IMG/VR virus record: IMGVR_UViG_3300005043_000142
Span: 1 to 53,377 of that record
From: a virus
Length of the DNA stretch: 53,377 nucleotides
Reading direction: 5' to 3' (one strand)
Shown one piece after another: positions 1 to 11,300 of the stretch (positions within the stretch are counted from its first letter, which is position 1; every line of letters begins with the position of its first letter). Both the position numbers and the translations under genes were made by a program. The notes under the pieces were generated by a model. That model was not told the DNA's origin. It worked only from the letters and a program-made list of their open reading frames with translations, and did not search any database.

Positions 1-282
1 TCAGCGGTTAACCCTCATCAGAATAACCCCTGGTGCAGCGACCTCAACGCGCCCAATAAACCGCTCTTCACCTGGCGAGCAGATCAGGGCTATAGCTGGC
101 ATCCGGCCAGTCATCTTTGAGTAATACAGGGCCTGCCCTATCGCCTCCGCCCACTTCTTGCACCAGTCGAACTCTATGGCCAGATCATCAGTCAGGCAGT
201 CAACCCGCGTTCGGTCCTCCAAAACCACCTCAGATTTTCCTTCCCAGTATCCGCAGTATTCCGTCACATAATCCGCTTCCAT
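1..282 (-). CDS. small PD-(D/E)XK-like phage protein
   Basis: This 93-residue protein has the pattern D28-x7-E36-F-D38, followed by a conserved-looking stretch KWAEAIGQALYY. That is what small stand-alone PD-(D/E)XK nuclease-fold proteins show: an acidic residue, an E-x-D pair on a strand, then an E/Q-containing helix. From family knowledge such proteins are often annotated as hypothetical in proteobacteria and phages, and the reaction is unknown. The start is supported by a GGAGG site just upstream of ATG 282. It is transcribed away from the small plus-strand gene at 356, with 73 bases between the two starts. The window opens exactly on its stop codon, so its downstream neighbour and any attachment site are not visible. 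Catalytic activity is not assured. Confidence 0.6.
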   Translation of the reverse strand: MEADYVTEYCGYWEGKSEVVLEDRTRVDCLTDDLAIEFDWCKKWAEAIGQALYYSKMTGRMPAIALICSPGEERFIGRVEVAAPGVILMRVNR

Positions 283-355
283 AGGCCCTCCAAAGGCACA
301 GCTCCAGACTGAGAGTTAGGTAATTATGGCAGCTCACAATACAATGAGCTGACAA

Positions 356-520
356 ATGAAAGACCCTCAGCCAGATGACAACAAAAAGCAGCTGCTGGCA
401 CGGATCGACAGGGACGTGAAAGAGAAGTTCGACAGAAAGCGGAAGGTGCGCGGACTAAAGCAGGAATACATCGTCGAGCAGCTGATTAAAAAATGGGTGG
501 ACGGTCAGATCGAAATTTGA
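356..520 (+). CDS. 54-residue ribbon-helix-helix-like protein
   Basis: A short gene encoding 54 residues. After an acidic tail (KDPQPDDNKKQ) comes LLARIDRDVKEKF, then RKVRGLKQEYIVEQLIKKWV. A strand with alternating hydrophobic residues followed by two amphipathic helices is the pattern of MetJ/Arc ribbon-helix-helix DNA-binding proteins, a fold common in antitoxins and phage repressors. It diverges from the PD-(D/E)XK-like gene at 1-282, so it could autoregulate the 73-base shared region. The ribosome-binding site is weak. No toxin partner is evident next to it. The coding assignment rests on the fold-like pattern and the plausible composition. Confidence 0.5.
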   Translation: MKDPQPDDNKKQLLARIDRDVKEKFDRKRKVRGLKQEYIVEQLIKKWVDGQIEI

Positions 521-613
521 CCAAACAGAGCCCAGCGCTTTCTGTGAATCATTCTGATATAAAAATATATCAAATTAGATAAAGCAACCCGCAGATTGCC
601 CCCCCCGCCATAC

Positions 614-793
614 TCACATATCGTTCGCAGCCTGGGTGTTTTTCAAGGCGACAAAATATCCGATCTGAAAAGACACAACGTCCTTAATTAGCGGATGCTC
701 CCTACCAATTTCCCCATAAGGGATAATCGTTTTCACCTCTGTCTCGGGTAGTACTACCAAGACTCCATCTGCGGTCATCGCCAATATCTCCAT
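614..793 (-). CDS. small protein of unknown function
   Basis: A 59-residue protein beginning MEILAMTADGVLVVLPETEV, with alternating hydrophobic strands, a PLIKDVVSFQIGYFVALKN segment and no recognised domain. The start at 793 is preferred because AGGAG lies six bases upstream. Two in-frame starts further upstream (799 and 892) would put the SD against the start codon or add a cysteine- and leucine-rich stretch read from untranslated DNA. It is divergent from the HTH gene at 936, which might control the intervening 140 bases. The role is unknown. Confidence 0.5.
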   Translation of the reverse strand: MEILAMTADGVLVVLPETEVKTIIPYGEIGREHPLIKDVVSFQIGYFVALKNTQAANDM

Positions 794-935
794 GCCCATC
801 TCCTGTTGTTCGAGCAGCAGCAATACTAATTGACAAAAGAATAAAGAAAACCATCTGCAAAACAACGGCTTACCTAATACGGGTAAACTCATACTTTTTG
901 TCTGTATTTGGTGAAAATTATGAGGCTACTGTGCC

Positions 936-1382
936 ATGCCTGATCTAATGACGTTCGGCGGACGTCTCAGGGATGCAAGGAAAGAGGCGAAAGTTTCAGC
1001 TGCATGGATGGTTGAGCATCTAAATAAACACCTGGTGCCAGCCGGGCTGGCAAGAGTTCACATCAACACGTATTACTCTTGGGAAAAGATTGGCACGCCT
1101 GGGGAGCTGAAGAGCGGGAAACGATACCCTCACCCAATGGCTTACAAGATAATGCTCGACCCGCTTGGTATTACGGGATACTGGCTATGGTATGGGGATA
1201 TGGGTGGTCGCGTGATAAGGCGAAGAAAGGATTTACCGCAAGAACATCGGATAGCTGACGAACAGATTGGCAGTATTCGCGAAATAGAAGAAGAGCTTTA
1301 TAGGGAATTTAAAAGGGTTGCGGCCAGCGCGACAAACGCACAGAAGGCCGCAATTCTTAATTTGCTGAGGGCGATCAGATGA
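936..1382 (+). CDS. XRE-type helix-turn-helix regulator
   Basis: A 148-residue protein. The N-terminal half (FGGRLRDARKEAKVSAAWMVEHLN, then INTYYSWEK about residues 44-52) matches the lambda-repressor/XRE helix-turn-helix, with the usual WE at the end of the recognition region. After about residue 100 it becomes charged and helical (REIEEELYREFKRVAAS), a likely dimerisation region. It lacks an S24 peptidase domain. It lies outside the immunity region, among accessory genes, so it more likely controls the divergent small gene at 614-793 or itself than lysogeny. Its stop codon directly abuts the stop of the convergent lipoprotein gene: the two stops share the palindrome TGATCA. Confidence 0.7.
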   Translation: MPDLMTFGGRLRDARKEAKVSAAWMVEHLNKHLVPAGLARVHINTYYSWEKIGTPGELKSGKRYPHPMAYKIMLDPLGITGYWLWYGDMGGRVIRRRKDLPQEHRIADEQIGSIREIEEELYREFKRVAASATNAQKAAILNLLRAIR

Positions 1383-1979
1383 TCACTGACGTGAGAAATA
1401 CTGACCACTTAGCACGGTCGGAAAATTAGCATTACCCGGTGCACTACCCTCATACATGCGATCGCCGTCGATTTTAATTATATCGCGGTTGTAAATTACG
1501 GCGTTATTGGGTGTGCAGGTTCCGAGGGCCGTTCTTACATTTGGCTCATAGTTGCTGCGCCCGCAGAAATTATTTTGCGAATATGAGTCAGCATATCCCT
1601 GATCAGGAAGTGTTATGTAAGTTGCGTGGTCACTATATTCAATCTGATGAACAGTGTCGCCAGAGGACAATATTACTTCGTCTTTAATAATGAACCTTGC
1701 TTCAACATGAAACGTATAACCCTGCTCAACACAACCCGTGTCCGTATAGTTGTCATATTTGAAAACCACTCGACCATTACCGGTGTATGTCGTTGTCAGT
1801 TTCGCAACGGTTCCGAGTTCGGCATTCTGATGACAATCAAGAGCCCACGAATCCTGAAGGGAATCAAGGAAGCTACTTGGTGACTCTGGCGATTCATCAA
1901 CAGTCGTTTTGGGGAAGTCTCCGCTACTTCCGCCACAAGCGGTCAGGGCAAATACAGCTGATATAAAAATCGCTCTCAT
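1383..1979 (-). CDS. secreted lipoprotein, probable lysogenic-conversion gene
   Basis: A 198-residue protein with a short signal peptide ending in the lipobox LTAC (cysteine at residue 15), then a serine/proline-rich linker and a beta-rich body with several cysteines (DCHQNAELG, TGCVEQGYTFHVEARF, NNFCGRSNY, LGTCTPNN). Lipidation and export to the envelope are therefore expected. The cysteine-rich beta body suggests a lipocalin-like or immunoglobulin-like fold held by disulfides, but no family is recognised. It sits outside the virion and lysis modules, next to accessory genes, as moron genes typically do. Superinfection exclusion or change of the host surface is the obvious hypothesis and is inference. 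AAGGA lies six bases before ATG 1979. Confidence 0.75.
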   Translation of the reverse strand: MRAIFISAVFALTACGGSSGDFPKTTVDESPESPSSFLDSLQDSWALDCHQNAELGTVAKLTTTYTGNGRVVFKYDNYTDTGCVEQGYTFHVEARFIIKDEVILSSGDTVHQIEYSDHATYITLPDQGYADSYSQNNFCGRSNYEPNVRTALGTCTPNNAVIYNRDIIKIDGDRMYEGSAPGNANFPTVLSGQYFSRQ

Positions 1980-1999
1980 ACTTAATCCTTAGTAATATC

Positions 2000-2048
2000 A
2001 ATATCATCAGAGCAGATGATATTCGTATTAAGAACTTTATAAAAGTTC
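2000..2048. promoter_or_regulatory. two inverted repeats upstream of the lipoprotein gene
   Basis: Within the 114-base gap above the lipoprotein start there are two perfect inverted repeats. AATATCATC (2000-2008) pairs with GATGATATT (2015-2023) across six bases, and GAACTTT (2032-2038) pairs with AAAGTTC (2042-2048) across ATA. The gap is AT-rich compared with the genes around it. These may be operators or a promoter region for the lipoprotein gene. Neither repeat is followed by a T-tract, so they are not obvious terminators. Confidence 0.4.
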
Positions 2049-2093
2049 GATTCAGGCCCTGTGATAATTTAAATACTGTGCCATCATGCCGGC

Positions 2094-2327
2094 ATGAGCG
2101 AAGAACTGATTAACTTTATTTGCGGCGTAGTCGGCCTGTACCTGCTGGCCATTACCATCGTCATATTCTCCGGCGGATTCCCTACCCGCTGGCAAACGTG
2201 GCCGGTTATTCATGCTGTGGCCTGGGGGTTGCCGATCTTCTTTACTGCCGCGTCCGTGCTGGCCGCCATCCCTGGCTTGGTCATTCTGAGCATTATTATT
2301 GCTGCGACTTCTCGACCACGGGCATAA
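2094..2327 (+). CDS. small two-helix membrane protein
   Basis: A 77-residue protein with two hydrophobic segments: about residues 7-27 (ICGVVGLYLLAITIVIFSGG) and 45-72 (GLPIFFTAASVLAAIPGLVI). They are joined by a short loop with tryptophans, so it should insert in the inner membrane as a hairpin. It converges with the 3' end of the giant virion gene and overlaps it by 32 bases. No clear ribosome-binding site precedes ATG 2094, which lowers confidence. The opposite-strand frame here encodes a low-complexity Arg/Ser/Gly-rich string and looks like a shadow. Superinfection exclusion or another membrane function is possible, with no direct evidence. Confidence 0.45.
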   Translation: MSEELINFICGVVGLYLLAITIVIFSGGFPTRWQTWPVIHAVAWGLPIFFTAASVLAAIPGLVILSIIIAATSRPRA

Positions 2328-5300
2328 CCCGCTCAATCAGCTGCTTTTTGCGCAGCTGCAGCAGGTCGATCTGCCGGCGCTTCTCATCCGCGCTTAACGC
2401 CTGGCTCGCCTTAATCGCCTTAATCCGAGCATTGATCGCGGTCACTTTGCGATTCACCCGGTCCAGCGTCAGGCGGCCATTCAGCAAGTCACGATTTCCC
2501 TTTTCCAGTTCGGCCGCTTCGGCATAGTTGCCTTCCACCTTCAGCTGCTGCACATCGGCATGCAGGCGGGCGGCATCGCGAAGCGATTCATAAAACAGTG
2601 TGGTCTGCTTATCAGATTGAGGGTCGTCCATATTCCGGTAGAACCGGCGGATAGGCTGGTACTCGTACCAATGCCGCGCCGGAGCATCGTTGTTGCTTAG
2701 TGCGCGCTTCAGCACGTCGGTATGCCCTACCATCCAGGCGCCCACCTGACCGAAGTAACCGGAAATAAGGTAGTCGATCTGCACCGGACTTAATGCCAGT
2801 TTTGAGTCGGGTCCGAAAGTCGCTTCCAGCCCGGTACCCATCATTTCAGCTACCAGCGTGGTGCGGTCATTCACCCGATTCGACGGGCTTAATCGCTGCT
2901 GCCCCATCGTTTCAATGTCGCGACCGGTGAAGCTGTCGCGGTTAGCGTAAATGTCAAACGCAGGCTGCAGCATCTGTGGCACCGGACTGAAAGCAAAGGT
3001 GCTGGTCAGCATGTGACCCAGACGCTCAGCAAACAGATCGCCGGTAGCCTGATCATCAACGGCCTGCTCCAGCAGTCGTTCGGCCAGCGTGGCAATAGCC
3101 CCCACTTCAAACGGTTTCGGAATCAAACCGACGTGTTCGGTACCCGGAATGCGAATCCACCAGTAAGTATCTTTCATCCAATCTTCGGCTTTCTGGTAAT
3201 CCTCGTCGTCTTGGTTGCGCAGGTACAGCGCCATAGTGGCCACAGACAGAGCCGCCACCACCGCGCTAAACCGTGCGGCTGCCTGCCGTTCGGTTACGCT
3301 GGCTTCAATACTGCCCACTCCGAGCATTTGCATAACCACTTTCGTGGTCGGCTTCACGCCAGAGCGGTACAGCTTGTCCAACCCCTGCAGGCGGGCATTC
3401 AGGAAAGGCACGACATCAATCAGGAATCGAACCGCAGGCCATGCTCCGGAAGCGCTGAAGTCCATAAGGTCACGCGCTTGGAATGCCGCGTACAGCTTGC
3501 CCTTTCCAGCCGCCTCAGCCTGCTCAAAGGCCGCCATGCGGTTGGCATTCTCAAAGCTGTTGTTCACGTCCTGCCAGCGATCCCATGCCGCCTGCAGCGG
3601 TTTCAGGCCATGGCCAAGCAGCGCTTTCGGATCGCGCAACACCTTGCCGCGGCGCATCTGGCCATCAATCTGGTACCGGATAAATTCAGCATCTTCCCCG
3701 TAGGCATGGCCGAAACTGAACGCCCCGCCAGAGGCCATCAGTCGCGCACGCTGATAGCCTCCGCGATTGCTCAGGCCAAATGATTTCAGCCCCTGCACCA
3801 CGTTACCGGCGGCGTTGTATTTCATGTCGGTAACTGAAATGGCGCTGAGCGAATCGCGGATTAAGTTCGCAACAATGAATTGCGGCGTACTGGTTGTCAG
3901 GTTGGTGAAGGTGCGCTTAAACCAGCGCATTACCTTCATGGCCGTACTGTTCATGCCGGTGGGGTTCAGGCTGGTCAATGCCTGGAAAACCAGCGGGTCG
4001 GCAACGTCGTACCAAATCTTTTCCCCGTTGCGCAGTACAAAGGTGCTCTGTTTTTTGTCCCGGATCGCTTCGGCTGTCTGCTCCACCACGCCCAGCTCCA
4101 GAGCATTATCAACCGCCTGAGTAGCCGCCATGTTTTTCAAACTGGCATCCAACAGGTGATGGAAGTTCATAATGGTGTTCTGCAGCAGATCGTTCAGATT
4201 CTGAGTACCGCCTTTCAGCTTTTTGTATGCCTGCTGGCGACTCAGGCCGCCACCAACACGCGGACCTTGTGCCTGCTCCGCTTCTTCATCCAGACGGTAA
4301 AACGGAACATAGAACTCATTAGCCCACATTTCCCGGTTTTCGCTGGTGATAATTCCGGCCTTTTCTGCAATAGCCAGCACGTCGTCCCGGTGCTGCTGAA
4401 ACTCAGCAAACACTTTTTCATAGGTGGCGTTACGGTCGCGGCCGTCCGTCATGGCGCCGGTGTTCAGGTCTTTCAGCGCGGCGATATCTTCCGGCGTGAA
4501 CAGGTTTTCCCGGCCCTCTGCCATCAGCTTTTCACCACGGTTACCGGCAATCCAGCCCATAAAGCGCTCCACCTCAGCGGCGGAACCGAGCTGGTTCAGC
4601 GTGTAAATCAGACCGCTGGTGTCCTTCTTCACGTCGATTACACCGTCAGCATCCAGCATAACGCGGCCAGCATTCATCATTGCGGACACGGCACCGCCGG
4701 CGGCGTTACTCATGCGGGCCTTCACCCATGCCGACTTGGTAATGTTTTCCTCGCTGGTTACGTTGCCATCCAGCAGCTGTTTATCCAGCTCCAGCAGCCC
4801 GGCGTACCGGTCAACCAAACCCTGACGCACCTTTAACCGCCAGTTGGTCATGGTGTCGCGCACGCGATCTATGGCAGTTTGAGCGGCAGACTTCGGCCCG
4901 ATCTTGGAAAGCGCCGCTTTCTGGTCGTCGGTCAGGCTGGCGTCATTGGCCAGCGCGTCAGACAGGCGGAACAACCCTCGAACACCACCCCCTTTCTGAT
5001 TGCGATAATTGACTAAATCCCGATCAATGAGTACCCTTGTTTTTAGGCCTCGTAATTGGCGTACATCCCTGGGCAATCGCAGCCCAGACCGTGCGTTCAA
5101 TTCGGGGCTTTGTTTTTCATCCAGGTAAAGCAAGTCTCCATTCTTCACCCATTTATCAACGGGTGTAATGTGAGAACCTCCCTCCTCGTAAGCATTAATT
5201 GCAAGATGAACATCCAGACCGGCTGCCTGTGCGTTTGGCTTTAGGATAATTCTTACGGGCCTTCCATTGACCACCTCGGGTGCAAAAAGAACCAAACTGC

Positions 5301-8300
5301 CAGGCTGTGTTTGTGATTTAAAAACGGCCGCTGGATTTTCAATCCATTCTGGTAGCTTTTTCCATTGCTCAGCAGTCATTCCCGGATGCTTGATCTGACC
5401 GGATTCTTTCTTTCCAACCGCGGACTCAACCAAGTGCAGCGGCTTGTCGTCGAAACCTAACAGAGCCAGAATGTCCGCCCCATCAAGAATGCGCACCCCT
5501 TGGCGGCTGGCAGGACTGCCACTAAACAAAGCATCAATCCTGTTCTCGAATCGCTTTTGTGTTTCGTCGCTTTGTTTCATTACAAAACCACGACTTGCAA
5601 CCACTCCCCGCGTCCCTTCTTGCTGCAGGTGCAGTTTACTTTTCGCAATCAGCGCCAGCGTATCGGTATCATTCCAGCCAATGCCGGGGTATATCTTGCG
5701 GATAAGGTCGCGCAGCGCGGCCACCACCCGGCGCACCAGCCCCATCTGCTTTCCTTCCTCAGCAACGTGGGCGATGTACTCCAGCACGGCGTCACGACGA
5801 TCCCGAACCTTGCTTAGATCAAGGTTGTAGCGCTGGATTTTCTTCATCAGCAGCTTTTTGCCAATGCGCTGGTAAATGTCGTCCAGCACCTGATCCAGCG
5901 CCTTGCCGCCGTTTTCCCGCTGCGCTTCGATGAAGTTAATCACTGCACCATGCCCCAAAGCTTCATGCAGCGCCGCACGAACGGCAGCAGCACGGGATGT
6001 TAAGTGGCTGGCAATCAGATAGGTGCGGCCAGTGACCGTGTTGTAAAAACCTTCAAATTCGACTTCATTGAAAGCGCTGCCCAAGTCAGCCTTCACGCTT
6101 TCCGGCAGGTCGTGCTTGGTTTCCACCACCTCGATTTTTACGCCGAGGTCATCCTCAACGCCGGCAATCCACTTCCGCACATAATCTGCCATTGGAGGAG
6201 TATCGGAACGGTCAACCGGATTGCTCGGGCCTTTATCTTTTGCTATCTGCGCCATTTCTTTCAGGCGGTCGGCTATAGCTTTTTGAAGGCCCGGATCGTT
6301 GTCGCGCGGCAGGGAAAATAAAACCTCTGACGATTCTCCGGATGCCATCTCGGTATTGGTTTCGCCGCCACCGCTTTCTGGCTTGTCGATGATCAGAACC
6401 TTGGTGCTTACCCCGGTAGGGTTCAGCGATGATTTGAATGCCCCTTCCGGCAGGGCTTGTTCGTCTGCAGCAATGGCGTTCAGGAAATTACGGAACGCCT
6501 TGTTTTTGCTATCCGAACGATCACCGGCCATGCTGCTGACGATTGCCACAATGCGCCCGCCGGGTTTAAGCATTGAATAGGCATGGGTAACGTGGTCAAT
6601 ATCCTGATTCTTGCTGAACGGAGGATTCATCACAATACGGTCGTATTTCTCGTCTGCTGGCAGCTCTAAAAAGTCGTTACCGATCAGGTTGTGGCCTTTC
6701 TCCTGCAGGATTTCCCGCAACTGACCGGCCATTTCCACCACATCCACATTGCCGCCGGCGCCTTTAATGGAATCCGCAAGCATCCCGTTACCGGCTGACG
6801 GCTCCAGCACGGCCATGCCCGGCTGAATGTCAGCCAGCTCAACCACTTCAGCGGCGGTGTCATTCGGGGTTGGGAAAAAATCATTGAAGGCTTTCCGGTT
6901 GCTCAGCACGGTGCGCTTCAGTGCCTGTTCCATATCATCCAGGCGGTTGTTTTTCTTCGGACGATCAATGCTGTTTTTCAGGTTAATGTATTCAACCAGC
7001 GCAGCGCGCAGCACCGGCAAGCTGGTAATACCCATACGTTCCAATCGCTTGCGCTGATTTGAAACATCCGTATAGGTCATGTGGCTTTCGCCATGCTTGC
7101 TGGCGAAGTTCATAATCCGCTCGCGCACACGGTCATTCAGAGCGATGCGCTTATCATCACCGGCACCGCGAATCAGCGTGCGTAAAGATGCAGCAGCCTG
7201 CTTATGGCCTTTCACCTTTTCCATGTCGCGGGCAATGTACTCCAGGCTATCGGCATACATGAAATCCAAAGGCATTTGGGCGCCAGATACCATTTGCTCC
7301 GGTGTAACATCGGCCTTAAAGAATCGGTTTCCGTTATTGTCTCGGTCGGTTAAGTCGGCCGACGCATTGTGAACCAGCCCGCGCGTATATCGAGCCAGCA
7401 ATTCGGCTTGTACTTTCTCAGTCATCCGACTGAGTAGAGGCGCTTCGCCATTTACTACGCGCCGCATAACTTCGGCAGTAACGGCTGCGCCTTCTGCTTT
7501 GGCCACTGCACTGGCAGCCATATCAGCCTGGCGGATTGTATTAGCGCGGCGGGTTGTATTCAGCTCCGCCTCTGCAGCCTCTTTCATACGGTCGGCCATT
7601 TGCTGCAGTCGGGCAGCCGCCCGGGCTTTCTTTTCACCCAGGCGCTGCGCCACCTGCTCTGTCAGGTCAATATCCTTACCGTTCAGCCATTCGCGGAATT
7701 GCTGGGCTGTTTCAACGCTGGGAAAATAAAAGTTACCCTTCCAGTAACCGCCCTTCATGCGGCGGGCAAAGGCGGCAGCCTCTTTGAATTTGTCGGTACC
7801 CAGCCGGTCGATTACCTTCACATTAAAAATGGTTTCGCCGGTTTTCGAGTTTTGGCCTTCTTCCGGCTCGCCGGTTTTAATTTCACCCTCTGTTTCCAAT
7901 CCCTTTTTTACCGCCTGCACTGGCTTTTCTTCCAGAGCCTTTTCGGCGGTCAGGCGGTCATAAGTTGCGCGCTGCTCGACGCTCAGCGAATCAATCCCTT
8001 TTACCTGAATCAGTCGGCGGTAATCTTCCAGCGTCTGCGGATTTTTCAGGCGCTCCATGTAGTCTTGATGGGCCTTGATTTTTTCGTCTATCAAGGCTTT
8101 GCGGTCAGCAGCATAGGCTGAAATGTCGGCATCGCTCAGGGATTTAATATGTTCCTGGGTAATCGCCTCAACATTATCGCCATGACTCCAGGTAACAACG
8201 CCGGAGTTGTTGCCTATAAACCGGAAGCTCTGCACTATCCCGCTGTAAGCCATCCGCACCAGCTGGTCTTTTTGGGTATCGGAATACACATAGCCGCGAA

Positions 8301-11300
8301 CATGATCCACAAGCTCGGCTTTTTTCAGTTTGGCCAGGGCTGCTTTGGTGGCGTCAGGGTCGGCAACCACCGATTCAAACACCTGCAGAACCTCACTGGC
8401 CGGCACGGCATCGCCACCATTCAGGCGGCGCATCAGAGCATTAACGGCTTCGTGTGGCGGCAGGTTATCAGGCAGTGCAACGGGCGTTGCCGATTCGGCT
8501 GGAATGTCTGCGCGCGCGCGCTCGATGGCGGCAAGGTAGGCGTTATCGTCGCCCTTAAACACAATGGATTTCAGGTTAAAAGTATTGCTGGTCAGCTCCC
8601 CCGTTGGCGCATCAACAATGACAGATACAGGGTTGCCATCGCGGCCTTTGGTCACTCGCTTAACCTGATAGTCGCCGAACTTCCATTCATCGCCTGGCTT
8701 AAACTGGATAGCCTTCTTCATAAGCTCAGTTTCTGACTGCTCTCGCTTCTGCTGCTTTTCATCCAGCTGCTTTTTCAGCTCGGCGCGCTCCGCTTCAATT
8801 TCTTCCGGAGTTCTTGCGGCCAATACCTTATTGCGGATTTCTGACTGTCTGGATTTTACCCATGAAGAAAATGAATCCTGGGCGCGGTCAAAGGCATTGC
8901 CTCTGGCAGAGGCTTGCTTGCCGTTAAACTTATTTCGGCCAGCAATGAAACTTGACGCTACGCCTTCCCGCGCAGCCAATACGGCAGCATCACGCTTCAG
9001 GTATTCATTGGCAAAATCAACGATTTCAGAATCCAGAACCGTTTTCTGCTGGTCGCTTTTTGTGATTACCTGCAGGTCTTTTTGCGTATTCAGAATGGTG
9101 TTTGCAAAATCATCACGGTGCATTTTTGCAGGCACGCCCGGGGAGCGAACGGAATGCGAGTAAGCCTGAGTGGCTTTCTTCACGTCGTAGGCTGATTCCA
9201 GGCTTTCACGGTTTATGTCGTCGATGGTAAGCGGCTTAGCTTGCTTATCAGATTCAGGCTTTTTTGATTCGCTACCAGTCTTGTCTGCCGCTTTTGATAA
9301 TCCAGCATCGATCGGTTTTTCAGTGTCGCCGGTAGCAATCCAGTCCTTAAACTGCTGCATGGTCAGCTCGTTCACCGGACCGACCTTCCAGCCTTTTTCG
9401 TAGTTCTCTTTGTAGCCGGTAATGGCCTTAGCCTTATCGGTGAAACCAAGCATTATTTTATGCTCATCAAATGAGCCGTCAGCATTCACCTGGTCAACGA
9501 TAAAGACTTTTTCGCTTTCGGGATTTTTGCCAAGATAAACGTCGATGTGCTCACCATCGGCACCTTCGGTTTTTTTCAGATAGCCATAGTGGTGAGCCAT
9601 GGTTACCGACCACGCCTTACCATCCGGATCGGTGCCTGAGCGCTGAGAGCCACGCGGATTTTCGATAGCGATATCCAGCCCTTGAACGGTAACGTGGCCC
9701 TTCTCGTAGTTGCCCGCCTCGATCTGCGCAGCCGTTGGCTCTGGCTTATCATTCAGCGGCGACGTTGCGGCCTCGTTTGCGGCCGCATCAATCTCGCCTG
9801 AAAGGTCGTCATTCATATCCAGCGCACCGGTGCGCGGCGGCTCTGCCATATTGCCGTTGGTAGCCGTGGCGGCACCTTCAGGAATACGCCGCAGCTCATA
9901 ACCGCCGCCTACCTTGGCGATTTCATAGTCTGGGTGTTTCTTCAAAGCGATACGGGCAGAGCCGATATTCTTAAACGGGTTACCGGCAGAATTGCGGATT
10001 GCTGACGGGCCTTGGTATTCCTCGCCAAACCGCTCACGGTAGTAACGCTGCAATTTGGCGCGCTCTTCGGCATTCCGGCGCGAACCTTCACTGGCAACGG
10101 CCGCGCCAGTGCGGCGCCCACCATTGCCGTTAAATTCGCGCTGCCCGACTTTTCTCAAGCTCTCACTATCAGCATCCAACTTCTTAATGGTGCGCTCAAT
10201 TTCTTCTCGACCCATCTCACTAAAGCGGGAATCCATGCTTTCGTATTCTTCACGATCGGCGTTCAGATTGCGCTGATCACGGGTCAGCAGCTCGTCAGGC
10301 TTGGCCTTCTGATAGGCTTCGGTGGCGTTTTTTACGGCGCCCTCTTTGCTATTGGCATACTTCCATGAGCCGCCCGGGTAAAACTTGTATTGCCAGCGGT
10401 CGCGGTACTCGCGCAGCAGTTCTACTTCAGTTAAGCGGGCCTCAGAAACAGAAACCCCGGCAGCGGCCGGGGTTTCTTCATCAATATTTTTTTCAGAAGC
10501 TCTTCCAGCATCTGGAGGCTCTACGCTTTTTTCGGCTCCTGATTTTCGCTTTCCGGAACCGGCTGATTTTTCCGCTTCGGCGGATTCTTCTTCCAGCGCT
10601 CCACCTGCTGCAAAGCCTTCAATACTTGCGGGTGTAATTTCATTTCCGTTGCTCGCTCGTTCAGTTAGTTCTTCGATAATCATGCCAAGAGCTATCGGAT
10701 CATGCCCGTATTCTTGCGCTGCTTTGACCAATACTTGATCTGACACTCCGGCATTTTTCGCATTTTGCATGATTTCAGCCAGAGCGCGGCCCATAGAATC
10801 CAGGGCATCATCGTCGAAAGATTCCTCCAGAATTTCAGGCTCAAGAATATCCGACAGCTCAACTTGTTTTGCACCTACGGATCTTGCCAGCGGCGTATCT
10901 GCATCAACAAATCCAGCTTCCTGCGCTGTCATCTGGCCGCGCATAACCTTTCTGAATTTAAGCACATTTTCGCGCTCAGGCTTCAGATAGTCGCGTGCAT
11001 AGTCGTTACGTTCGTCTGTGAACACATCAAGCAGATAGCGAACCGCACGCGCCTGCCCTTTGCCAAGATCCTTCCCTGCAAGTGAGCGCCGGACCGCTAT
11101 CTGAAGCCCTTGTACGCCGAGACGCTTCACATTATCGGGTGCGTTTTGGAACCAATCTGGGTTAAGTGATTTTGTACGGCCTGTAACGCGCCCGGACTTA
11201 TCAACCATCTGAACAATGCCGCCGCCACGAACAAGCCTGTTTGCCATGTGGTTAAGCTGGTTGCGAAAAGACTCTCGTAGCAAACGGCCATCATCCAACC

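Noticed and set aside
599-608. Run of C residues before the gene at 614
   Set aside because: It is in non-coding DNA downstream of the gene, with no sign of a phase-variable frame.
830-860. TTGACA on the plus strand near 830
   Set aside because: No -10 element lies at an acceptable distance, so it is not called a promoter.
2052-2336. Minus-strand frame with Ser/Arg/Gly-rich product
   Set aside because: Low-complexity, shadow-like composition; the plus-strand frame at 2094 encodes a credible two-helix membrane protein over the same bases.
3880-4836. Long plus-strand frame of 318 residues inside the giant virion gene
   Set aside because: It lies opposite a clearly coding region, has no ribosome-binding site and no domain; long antisense frames are expected in GC-rich genes of this length.
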